Assembly: GCA_029245345.1 (NCBI GenBank) | Contig: JAQWPM010000021.1 | Location: 1-64,000, forward strand | Direction: 5' to 3' | Origin: Longimicrobiales bacterium | GTDB taxonomy: Bacteria > Gemmatimonadota > Gemmatimonadetes > Longimicrobiales > Gaopeijiaceae | Length of the DNA: 64,000 nucleotides | Part shown: positions 9,104-16,575 of the stretch, piece after piece | How positions within the stretch are numbered: position 1 is the first letter of the stretch | Layout of the letters: each line of letters opens with the position of its first letter | Program-made: the position numbers and the translations under genes | Notes under the pieces: model-generated | What the model saw: only the letters and a program-made list of their open reading frames with translations | What the model was told of the DNA's origin: nothing | Databases searched by the model: none

Positions 9104-9637
9104 CTAGCTAGCCCCGGCCCTCGGTACACCCCGAGACGCTTCCCCTAGAAAGAGAGGAGCCTCCCGCGTGAAGGGCGACACCTCCTCGAACGGCTCGACC
9201 TCCACCGCTTCGAAGAATCGGGCTGGAATCCTAAGCAAAGAAGCCACTCCCGTTGGGCCGAAATGCACGCCTGAGCAGCGCTTCACTTCCGCGATAGCAT
9301 CAGGGTGCGTCCGCCCCACCCGGTACGCCCAACCTGAAGTGATGCCGTCGTAGTCGTCGCACACCGCCATGATCTGCGAGATCCTCGGAATACGATCGCC
9401 TGACAGTCCCTCCGGATAACCCGTCCCGTCCCAACCATCGTGGTGCTACCAAGCACCCGTCGTCAGGTGCTGCAAGGAGGGGATACTCTTCAGAATGTCG
9501 GCACCGTCTGAAGGATCTTCCCTGATGTACGAGAACTCCTCCTCGGTCAGGCGACCCCGCTTAGTCAGCACGCGAAGAGGCACCGCGAGCTTGCCTAGAT
9601 CATATGGAGCGTCAGGTCCAATATTTACGTGCTGGGA
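9104..9637 (-). pseudogene. Remnant of an HD-GYP domain cyclic-di-GMP phosphodiesterase
   Basis: A decayed C-terminal half of an HD-GYP gene. Translating the minus strand gives LTLH, then after a frame change caused by an extra AT near 9602-9605, DLGKLAVPLRVLTKRGRL (the HDIGK region), then HHDGWDGTGYPEGL (the GYP motif). An in-frame TAG at 9446-9448 sits immediately before HHDGWDG, where Tyr is expected. The frame continues as ISQIMAVCDDYDGITSG to a stop at 9104. The N-terminal part is absent and the neighbouring gene ends one base away. Two independent lesions plus truncation make function very unlikely. Confidence 0.85.
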
Positions 9638-10462
9638 TCAGCGGCGCGCGCGCGTCGTGTCTGGACGTACCGCCCGCTCACGGTTTCGGCGTTCACGGAT
9701 CGCGTCTTGGCGCTCTCTCCACGACTCGATCACTTCGGCGCGGGCGCCCTGCCGCTGGATCTCCTCCCACTGCCACATACGCTCTGCCACCTCATCTCGC
9801 TTGCCTACGGGCACACCGAAGATGTGGGTCCCGGGCAGGACGGTGTCACCCAAGTAAATCTTTCCGTCCGCGAAGCCCCAGCGCTTCCCATCGTCGTCCG
9901 TGAAGGTCCAATCGGTGAGCTTACGTTCGGCCTCCTCAGCGATCGCGAGCGAGTCGTAGAATTCCCCGATACGACCCGCCAAGAGGAGCTCTTCACGCTG
10001 TTGATCAGATAACTTGGTAATCGTCTCCTGGAGCGGCTGCCACAGCCGGGCATCCGAGAAGCGAGGCCGAATACGCTCCGCTCCACTGATTGGCGGCGGG
10101 GCGAACTCCAAGGCACCCGGGTCACCTTCGATGCGCACCGGCAATGGAGTCACGTCTGGGGTCTCGACTTGCTCGATCTCCTCCGGGTCCTCTGGCTCTT
10201 CTGGATCGACGGTTGTCGAGACCTCGACGAGGTCGAGCATCTGAAGGCCTCGTGGCTCCCCTGCGGTGGTCGGTGGCCGGAAGCTCATACCGTCCGGGCG
10301 AAGAAACCGCGTCGCAACGGGGAACATCAAGACGGCCAGGACGTGGATCGCGAAGGACAGAGCGAAGGCGATGGCTACGACTCGGCGTGAACCGAGGCCC
10401 GACCTCCTGTGGTCGTTACCCCGGCCCGAGGACTTTCCCGTTTCGCCAGGCCTTTGATGCAT
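9638..10462 (-). CDS. Membrane-anchored protein with TonB-like N-terminus, function unknown
   Basis: A 274-residue protein with a basic cytoplasmic N-terminus, one transmembrane segment (about residues 28-50: VVAIAFALSFAIHVLAVLM) and an acidic, proline-rich stretch (DPEEPEDPEEIEQVETPDV, about 87-105). That layout resembles TonB/energy transducers. The usual TonB C-terminal domain with a YP-containing core is not visible. Instead there is a tryptophan-containing segment (DWTFTDDDGKRWGFADGKI) and a basic helical tail. It may be a divergent transducer or an unrelated anchored periplasmic protein. It lies between the aminotransferase gene and the HD-GYP remnant. Confidence 0.6.
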   Translation of the reverse strand: MHQRPGETGKSSGRGNDHRRSGLGSRRVVAIAFALSFAIHVLAVLMFPVATRFLRPDGMSFRPPTTAGEPRGLQMLDLVEVSTTVDPEEPEDPEEIEQVETPDVTPLPVRIEGDPGALEFAPPPISGAERIRPRFSDARLWQPLQETITKLSDQQREELLLAGRIGEFYDSLAIAEEAERKLTDWTFTDDDGKRWGFADGKIYLGDTVLPGTHIFGVPVGKRDEVAERMWQWEEIQRQGARAEVIESWRERQDAIRERRNRERAVRPDTTRARR

Positions 10463-10522
10463 TCGTCTTCCTAACCCAGGTCGTGAAGGCGGTTCCTAAA
10501 CCACCGCGCTTCCCCCGCGTCC

Positions 10523-11683
10523 CTAAATAACGCGCCCAAGGCGCTTCGCCGCCTCGACAAGCCGCTCCGCACTCACTGTCAACGCGATCCTGAAGAAGCC
10601 CTCGCCGCCCGCTCCAAGCGAACTGCCCGGCAGCACGATCACTCCCTCTTGTTCCAATGCCCGTGTCGCAAACTGCTCCGAAGCCTCGCCTTTTGGGACC
10701 GGCACCCACACGTACATGGTTGCCTGCGGCGACACGACAGAATATCCGGCGTCATTAAGCGCCTTCACAACGGCATCTCTTCGTCCCTCAAACGCGGCCA
10801 CGTTCCCCGGCACCCATTCGGCCCAGCTCTCCAGTGCTGCGACGCCCGCCGCCTGGATCCCCATGAACTGTCCTGTGTCCATGAAAGACTTCACACGTGA
10901 TAGGACGCCGATGGCCTCTGCATTCCCCACAGCCCAACCCAACCGCCACCCCGTCATGTTGTATGTCTTGGAGAACGAATGGAACTCGACGGAAACGTCC
11001 TTTGCTCCATCGAACTCCAAGATGCTGCGCGGTCGATAGCCGTTAAAGGCGATCTCGGAGTATGCGTTGTCCTGAAGGAGGATCGCATCCTGCTGGCGGC
11101 AGAAGTCGACGGACTCCTCCAGGTAGGTATCCGGCGCGACAGCGGTCGTGGGATTATTCGGGTAGTTCAGATACAGCATGCGGGTGCGGTCTCGGACATC
11201 GCTCGGGATGTCTTCCAGCGGGATCAGAAAGTCATTCTCCGGCCGAAGTGCCACCCTGTGGGCTTCGCCGCCCGAAAGGGCGATGCCACCCGCGTACGCC
11301 TGGTATCCCGGGTCCGGGATTACCGCCACGTCACCGGGATCCAGGTAGCCGAACGGCAGATGCGCGATGCCGTCTTTCGAACCGATGAGGGGCAATATCT
11401 CTGCCCAAGGATCGACCTCCACACCGAAACGCGTGGCCATCCAGGCTGCCACACTCTCACGGAACTCGGGCAGACCAGACTGAAAGCCATACCGACCGTA
11501 TTTCTTTTCGCCGGCCACCTCTCGGAGACGCTCCGTTACGGCCGGGGGCGGATCGAGGTCGGCGTCCCCTGCACCGAGGTCAATCACATCTACCCCCTCT
11601 GCCACCAAGCGCCGCCGGGTCTCCTTCATGGCAAGGAGCGGATACGGGGGCAAATCGCCCATTCTGGAACTCGCTCGGGTCAT
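10523..11683 (-). CDS. dapL: LL-diaminopimelate aminotransferase-like class I/II aminotransferase
   Basis: PLP-dependent aminotransferase, probably converting tetrahydrodipicolinate directly to LL-diaminopimelate in lysine and peptidoglycan synthesis. The 386 residues show the fold-type I pattern: GSKDGIAHLPFGYLDPGD near residue 100, NYPNNPT near 172, DNAYSEI, the PLP lysine in SFSKTYNMTGWRLGW near 235, and Arg in FRIALT near the C-terminus. GDADLDPP and KYGRYGFQSGLPEFR fit the DapL group, but aspartate aminotransferases are close relatives. lysA, the last step of the same pathway, is also in this window. The start overlaps the FAH-family gene by ATGA. Confidence 0.8.
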   Translation of the reverse strand: MTRASSRMGDLPPYPLLAMKETRRRLVAEGVDVIDLGAGDADLDPPPAVTERLREVAGEKKYGRYGFQSGLPEFRESVAAWMATRFGVEVDPWAEILPLIGSKDGIAHLPFGYLDPGDVAVIPDPGYQAYAGGIALSGGEAHRVALRPENDFLIPLEDIPSDVRDRTRMLYLNYPNNPTTAVAPDTYLEESVDFCRQQDAILLQDNAYSEIAFNGYRPRSILEFDGAKDVSVEFHSFSKTYNMTGWRLGWAVGNAEAIGVLSRVKSFMDTGQFMGIQAAGVAALESWAEWVPGNVAAFEGRRDAVVKALNDAGYSVVSPQATMYVWVPVPKGEASEQFATRALEQEGVIVLPGSSLGAGGEGFFRIALTVSAERLVEAAKRLGRVI

Positions 11684-12306
11684 GAAGCCTCCAAGCGGAC
11701 CGGATTGGACACAGACCCGACACCCTCAACACTCACGTGGACCTCATCGCCGTCCGACAGTGGCCCAATACCGTCCGGCGTCCCCGTCGCGATCACATCT
11801 CCAGGGGACAACGTCATGAAACGCGTGATGTGCTCAATCAGGACGGGAATCGAGAATACCATGTCAGACACCGGAGCATCCTGCCGCACCTCTCCATTCA
11901 CTTTCGTGGTCACGCGGAGCCCGTCAACGTCAATGTCTTGGATCGGGGTAACCGAGCCGATGGGGCAAAAGGTGTCGAAGCCTTTCGCACGACTCCACTG
12001 GCCGTCCGAGCGCTGCAGGTCACGAGCAGTCACGTCATTGAGGGGTGCCAGCCCAGCCACATGGGCCCAGGCATCGGCCGCATGCACGTGTCGAGACTCG
12101 ACACCGATTATTACACCGATTTCACCCTCGTAGTCGATCCGGCCAGCCCACGTCGGGATGACGATCGTGTCTCGCTGCCTCACGATGGACGACGGTGGCT
12201 TGAGGAATATCAGGGGCTCGGCGGGGACGTCGTTGCCGAGCTCCGCTGCGTGTTTGGCGTAGTTCCGACCCACGCAGACGATTTTGGACGGGAACGGAAG
12301 GGACAT
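11680..12306 (-). CDS. Fumarylacetoacetate hydrolase-family protein
   Basis: FAH-superfamily enzyme of the short (single domain, 208-residue) type that includes acylpyruvases, oxaloacetate decarboxylases and HpcE-like isomerases. Visible are VCVGRNYAKHAAELGN, FLKPPSSIV, the metal-binding DYEGEIGVIIG (Glu ligands), DVTARDLQ, AKGFDTFCPIG and the C-terminal GDVIATGTPDGIGPL. The start has AGGAGA five bases upstream. The substrate cannot be deduced. It is coupled to the dapL-like gene by a 4-bp overlap, which might hint at a keto-acid clean-up role, but that is inference. Confidence 0.9.
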   Translation of the reverse strand: MSLPFPSKIVCVGRNYAKHAAELGNDVPAEPLIFLKPPSSIVRQRDTIVIPTWAGRIDYEGEIGVIIGVESRHVHAADAWAHVAGLAPLNDVTARDLQRSDGQWSRAKGFDTFCPIGSVTPIQDIDVDGLRVTTKVNGEVRQDAPVSDMVFSIPVLIEHITRFMTLSPGDVIATGTPDGIGPLSDGDEVHVSVEGVGSVSNPVRLEAS

Positions 12307-12331
12307 TCAAATCTCCTAGGGGCACAGCTAT

Positions 12332-12373
12332 AGAAACACGAAGAGGCCGCTCGAACCTAGTCCGAGCGGCCTC
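12332..12373 (-). terminator. Rho-independent-like terminator
   Basis: A perfect 11-bp inverted repeat (gaggccgctcg at 12343-12353 and its complement at 12363-12373) with a 9-base loop. Read on the minus strand it is followed by TTCGTGTTTCT. It lies between the small membrane-protein gene and the FAH-family gene, so it should end the former's transcript. The U-tract is interrupted. Confidence 0.7.
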
Positions 12374-12398
12374 CACAGTCATCCGGTTGCGGCCGGGG

Positions 12399-12599
12399 TC
12401 AGCCCTTGGCCGGCTGGGTATGGATCCACGTCCCGATCAACGCGCCACATCCCGCGATCGCGAGAAAGCCGGCGATCACCATATACCAAAAGCCCAGGTC
12501 GGCGTGGCCATTCGCCCATCCGGCGTTGCCGGTGCGAAAGGCACCGAAGGCCATTCCGAGCCAAACTACGCCCACGCCCATTCCGAAGATCCGTTTCAT
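12399..12599 (-). CDS. Small two-helix membrane protein, unknown
   Basis: A 66-residue hydrophobic protein beginning MKRIFGMGVGVVWLGM with two predicted membrane helices (about residues 3-21 and 33-54) and a short polar tail ending QPAKG. In-frame ATGs at 12608 and 12647 would add 3 or 16 residues, and none has a strong ribosome binding site. I do not recognise the family. It stands alone between the helicase gene and the FAH-family gene and is followed by its own terminator hairpin. Confidence 0.6.
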   Translation of the reverse strand: MKRIFGMGVGVVWLGMAFGAFRTGNAGWANGHADLGFWYMVIAGFLAIAGCGALIGTWIHTQPAKG

Positions 12600-12697
12600 G
12601 GAACCCATCAATTGTTGAGTGACCTGGCGGGCCCAAGGGCCCGGCAACGAAGGAATCTAGGGGCCAGAAGCGGTGCAACCAAGAGGCTCAGACCGAC

Positions 12698-15313
12698 TCA
12701 AGACTCTCCGTAAAACGCAGCAACCTTGCGGCGAACGTCAGTCCAGGCACCCTTCACGAAAGGCGCGTCTGGAAGCGACTCTCGGAGATACCGTCCATAT
12801 CGCTTGGAAACGATACGGTCGTCCAAGATGAGAACCGCCCCGCGATCCGTACGCGACCGAATCAGTCGCCCGAATCCCTGCTTCAAGCGCAATGCTGCAT
12901 GAGGGAGCATGAAGTCGTGGAATGGGTCGCCATTGGCACGTTCTATGGCCTCCATTCTCGCCGCCGTGATGGGTTCGGTCGGGACCCGAAACGGCAGTTT
13001 TTGGATGATGAGCCCCCGGAGCGGATCACCGGGGACATCCACACCCTCCCAAAACGAAGAGGTGCCAAGCAGAATACCGCGGCCAGCCTTCGTAAATCGA
13101 TCCAACAGCCGATGGCGGGTGTCCTCCCCTTGTACGAAAAGTGGCCATTTCCCGTCCGCTCCCCGGACCCTCAATAATTCTGCTACTCGCCTCAGAGCGC
13201 TATGGGACGTGAAGAGGACGAAAAGGCCCCCGTCACTCATCTGGGCGAGCTCGATCGTGATCTCCGTCGTCGCCGCCTGGAACTCACTCGCCCCTCCCTC
13301 CGGAGCGGGCAGGTCGGTCGGCACTACAAGTAGGGACTGCTCCGTGAACTCAAAGGGGGACAGCACCTTACGTTCATGTATCTCAGGCACATTCTCTATG
13401 TGTTTCAGATGCGCTTGGTCTAAGCCGAGCCTGCCTTTGAGAAAATCGAAGCGGTTCCGGGTCGTCAGCGTGGCCGAAGTAAGTACGGTCGTATCGGCTC
13501 GGGTGAATAGGCCATCCACGAGTAGCTCCCCAAGGTCGATCGGAGCCGCTGCCATGACGATGTTCCGGTGCTTCCCCTGCCCCCGAGTCTCAAGCCAACG
13601 AACGAAGGTGTGAGACTCCTCGTCCGGGGCGAGGACCACTTGGAGTCCATGCGTAGCCCCGGAAATGCGCCGTTCGACAGAGCGGATGTCCAACACCCTT
13701 CCCTGTAGCGCGTCCGTGATCTCTTCAAACACTTCGATGCGCGTGCGCAATTCTCTCAATTCACGCTCGAGTGTGTTCAGCGACGACACCGTCGCGTTCA
13801 GCCGTTCCCGGATATCCTCACGATCTGCTGGCTCCCCAATACCGGACGGCCCAAGCCGCACAGTGCTCTCCCCAGGAGGCACGAAGAACTCCATCGTCTC
13901 AATGAAGCCTTCGACGCTGCCGCGAGCACGGGAAAGCGCTGGCCGCACCCGATTCTCCAGCCGTTCACGGAGATCAGGGCCTTGGTCGAATCCCGCCAAG
14001 GCCTCGTGAACCGCGGTGAGGACGCCCCGCCCCCTACGATCGAGCCTCGAGAGCATCCGAAAGAGGCCAACTCGGGTCAGTTCGACACCAAGGTGCGACG
14101 TAGCTGCGTCTTCAACATTGTGGGCCTCGTCCAGTACGACCCGAGTATATGCCGGGAGCACCGCGGCTTGGGTGTAGTTCTGCGTGGCACGACGGACGGC
14201 AAGGTCGGTGAACAGCAGGTGGTGGTTCACGATCAGGACCTCAGCCGATGCCGCTTTCCGCCGCGCATTCTGATAAAAACAGGCCTGGAAGTGCGGACAG
14301 CGGGCCCGGAGGCACATATCCGGGTCGCTTCGGACCTCATCCCAGGTGTCGTTCTGCGGCGTAAACGGGAGGTCCGACCGGGAACCGTCTTCGGTCGATT
14401 CAACCCACTCCAGCAGCGCTCGCATCTCTTCGGCCCTGTCATCCTCGAATAGTGAGGCCTGGCCCTCCGCCGCCAGAAAAGCCCGGCGGATGGATATGTA
14501 GTTGCCCCGCCCCTTTACCAGAGCCCATCGGACATCCCCGACGATCGACTGGACCAGCGGTAGGTCCTTCCTGGCGAGCTGTTCCTGGAGGTTGATGGTA
14601 TTCGTGGAGAGGACCGTGCGTTCGCCGTTTTCCTGTGCCCATCGCACCGCGGGAATGAGGTACGCGAGGGACTTGCCCGTCCCCGTCCCCGCCTCAACGA
14701 TGGAGACGCCCCCTTCGTTGAACCGATCCACCACGCTTCGGAGCATCTCTCGTTGCCCCGGACGGTTTTCATACCCCGGAAACCTTGCGGCCAGGGCCCC
14801 TCCAGGCGCGATGAGCGCATCTAGGCCGTCAGCGTCGAGGGGCACTACGACGCGCGGCGCCGGCGGCTCGACCACGACATACAACTTTGTCGCGGCATTA
14901 TCCACGATCGCCGTCCCCATACCCTGTTCATACAGGTGCGCCGCAACGTTCATATCCGCGTCGGATGGCTCGAGCACTCCGCTCGGGTGGTTATGAATCA
15001 TGACCCCACCTTCTTCGGCGTCTCGGGCTGCAACGAGGACAGCGTCGAAGTTGCCGCGAGATACCGCTCGAGGCTCCGTGATCACTCGGTCCACGTCGAC
15101 CTTGGCAAGGAAGCATACCTCCCGCCCCCCCGCACGCTCGATCTCCGCACTGATCCGAGCACTCGCGTCACTCGACAGTGACAAGGGTGTGGGAGGAGGG
15201 GCGGAGCGTTTGGGCCCCGCAGGCACATCCTCCTCCTCCAAACCGTCCAACCCGACCAGGACTTCCTTAGGAAGACGCAGAGGGAAACCGTCTGGGACGT
15301 CGCCGGGGCTCAA
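12698..15313 (-). CDS. JAMM (RadC-like) domain fused to DinG-family DNA helicase
   Basis: An 871-residue fusion. Residues ~50-150 hold a RadC/JAMM-type metal site: HNHPSG at 107-112, then SDAD at 117-120. Residues ~185-870 form an XPD/DinG superfamily 2 helicase: Walker A AGTGTGKS (208-215), NLQEQLA, DEAH (395-398), GTSSFWEGVDVPG and QGFGRLIRSRTDRG (motif VI). The Fe-S cluster region keeps three Cys (334, 339, 345; spacing x4, x5), but the first ligand position, after KGRGNY, is Ser274 (codon TCC). DinG helicases unwind branched DNA and R-loops. The N-terminal JAMM replaces the exonuclease found in some Firmicute DinG proteins. The start overlaps the upstream GATase1-like gene by ATGA. Confidence 0.9.
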   Translation of the reverse strand: MSPGDVPDGFPLRLPKEVLVGLDGLEEEDVPAGPKRSAPPPTPLSLSSDASARISAEIERAGGREVCFLAKVDVDRVITEPRAVSRGNFDAVLVAARDAEEGGVMIHNHPSGVLEPSDADMNVAAHLYEQGMGTAIVDNAATKLYVVVEPPAPRVVVPLDADGLDALIAPGGALAARFPGYENRPGQREMLRSVVDRFNEGGVSIVEAGTGTGKSLAYLIPAVRWAQENGERTVLSTNTINLQEQLARKDLPLVQSIVGDVRWALVKGRGNYISIRRAFLAAEGQASLFEDDRAEEMRALLEWVESTEDGSRSDLPFTPQNDTWDEVRSDPDMCLRARCPHFQACFYQNARRKAASAEVLIVNHHLLFTDLAVRRATQNYTQAAVLPAYTRVVLDEAHNVEDAATSHLGVELTRVGLFRMLSRLDRRGRGVLTAVHEALAGFDQGPDLRERLENRVRPALSRARGSVEGFIETMEFFVPPGESTVRLGPSGIGEPADREDIRERLNATVSSLNTLERELRELRTRIEVFEEITDALQGRVLDIRSVERRISGATHGLQVVLAPDEESHTFVRWLETRGQGKHRNIVMAAAPIDLGELLVDGLFTRADTTVLTSATLTTRNRFDFLKGRLGLDQAHLKHIENVPEIHERKVLSPFEFTEQSLLVVPTDLPAPEGGASEFQAATTEITIELAQMSDGGLFVLFTSHSALRRVAELLRVRGADGKWPLFVQGEDTRHRLLDRFTKAGRGILLGTSSFWEGVDVPGDPLRGLIIQKLPFRVPTEPITAARMEAIERANGDPFHDFMLPHAALRLKQGFGRLIRSRTDRGAVLILDDRIVSKRYGRYLRESLPDAPFVKGAWTDVRRKVAAFYGES

Positions 15314-16575
15314 GTCTTGAGCTTCTGCTTCTTCGCGGCCGGGAAGAGGACGTTGTTGAGAATCAGGCGATATCCAGCCGAATTCGGATGCAGAGCCAGG
15401 TCCGTCGGAGGATCCCCAATTTGGTGCTCTGGATCTTCGGGGTCATGGCCGCCGAAATACGTCCAAGTGCCTTCACCCAGATTGCCATGCACGTACTTCG
15501 CCCAGCCACCCTCCTGGGCGAGAACGATTGTGCCGGACTTGATGCGGTCCTCACGGAACGACGTCGTGAGTCCGTAAAAATCGGGCAAAACCGACTCATG
15601 GTTCTGAGTCAGCATGGAGGGAACCGGGTCGAACTTGGCGGAAAAATCGAAGAGCGTATAGACACCAAGCTCCTTCCGCCACGGCGTGTTCACCTGATGC
15701 CCGTCGATGTCGGAAAAGGAACTCACCGACGGCGCGATCTGCACCTCCGCACCTTCAAAAGCGAGCGTTTGCCCCCAGTCCAGTTGAGCTGAAGCGTTCG
15801 CGTCAGGGGGAGTTCCGTCCGAATAGGCGGCAGAGATGTCCACGTCTCGCGCTGCCAAGGCGAGTTCGAGCGTTTCAGTCGCTGAACACATGGCAAAGAG
15901 GAACCCGCCGTTCTCGACGTATGCGCGCATGCGCGCGGCAACCTCTTTTTTCAACGCGGGCACATCGGAGAAGCCACCAGAGCGCGCCACCTCCTGATTA
16001 CGTGCCACCTCCTCCTGAAGCCACGGTGCCCCCGCGTACGTCAGATAGAACTTCGAGTACTGACCGGTGAAGTCCTCATGGTGCAGATGGATCCACTCAT
16101 AGTCGTTCAGGTCCTCGTTCAGCACTTGAGGGTCCCAAATCGTCTCGTATTCAATGCCGGCGTACTCCAGTACCATGGTGACCGCATCATCCCACGGGGT
16201 GGAATTTGGCGGTGTGTAGATCGCGACCTTTGGGGCACGCTCGAGCGGAACAGCCTCCATGTTCGAGCCCGCAATCGTCGCTCTAATACGTGCCTCCGCA
16301 GAAGCATCAACCGTGGAAATCGATACGCCCCTGACGGCTGCCTCACGCCGCAACTCAGGTGTGTCCGGCAATAAGAACGAGCCCCCGCGGTAGTTGAGGA
16401 GCCATTCGCTCTTCTCGTCCTGTTGGAGCGCCCAGTAGGTCAGGCCGTAGGCTCGTAGATGGTTCTGTTGCTGCCCGTCCATAGGCACCAGGAGCCACTG
16501 TGCCTCTATGGAAGCCGGCGACAACGCCACAACCATCATCAGGGTGGCAGAGACCACGATCCACAGGCGCTTCAT
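15310..16575 (-). CDS. Secreted GATase1-like protein (often auto-labelled asparagine synthetase B)
   Basis: A 421-residue protein with a signal peptide (MKRLWIVVSATLMMVVAL ... EAQ) and therefore predicted periplasmic. It opens with LLVPMDGQQQNHLRAYGL and then has a GATase1-like Rossmann unit: KVAIYTPPN, DYEWIHLHHEDFTGQ, then RAYVENGGFLFAMCSATE with a Cys (residue ~229) at a nucleophile-elbow position. The C-terminal half contains GGHDPEDPEHQIGD and NSAGYRLILNNVLFP. Relatives in Bacteroidota carry the label asparagine synthetase B, but no Asn synthetase domain is visible, so I reject that name. Coupled by ATGA at both ends to the TPR-like and helicase genes. Confidence 0.8.
   Translation of the reverse strand: MKRLWIVVSATLMMVVALSPASIEAQWLLVPMDGQQQNHLRAYGLTYWALQQDEKSEWLLNYRGGSFLLPDTPELRREAAVRGVSISTVDASAEARIRATIAGSNMEAVPLERAPKVAIYTPPNSTPWDDAVTMVLEYAGIEYETIWDPQVLNEDLNDYEWIHLHHEDFTGQYSKFYLTYAGAPWLQEEVARNQEVARSGGFSDVPALKKEVAARMRAYVENGGFLFAMCSATETLELALAARDVDISAAYSDGTPPDANASAQLDWGQTLAFEGAEVQIAPSVSSFSDIDGHQVNTPWRKELGVYTLFDFSAKFDPVPSMLTQNHESVLPDFYGLTTSFREDRIKSGTIVLAQEGGWAKYVHGNLGEGTWTYFGGHDPEDPEHQIGDPPTDLALHPNSAGYRLILNNVLFPAAKKQKLKT

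Noticed and set aside
9446-9448. TAG codons at conserved Tyr/Trp sites in the HD-GYP and phospholipase-like remnants, as possible stop recoding
   Set aside because: Both genes also carry frameshifts and truncations, and intact genes in the window show no internal TAG. Decay explains it better.
10979-12133. A 384-residue plus-strand frame over the aminotransferase and FAH genes
   Set aside because: It is a shadow of two recognised genes, with no domain or sensible start site.
16572-16575. Naming the 421-residue secreted protein asparagine synthetase B
   Set aside because: No PP-loop synthetase domain or N-terminal Cys GATase2 is visible; it has a signal peptide and a GATase1-like unit.
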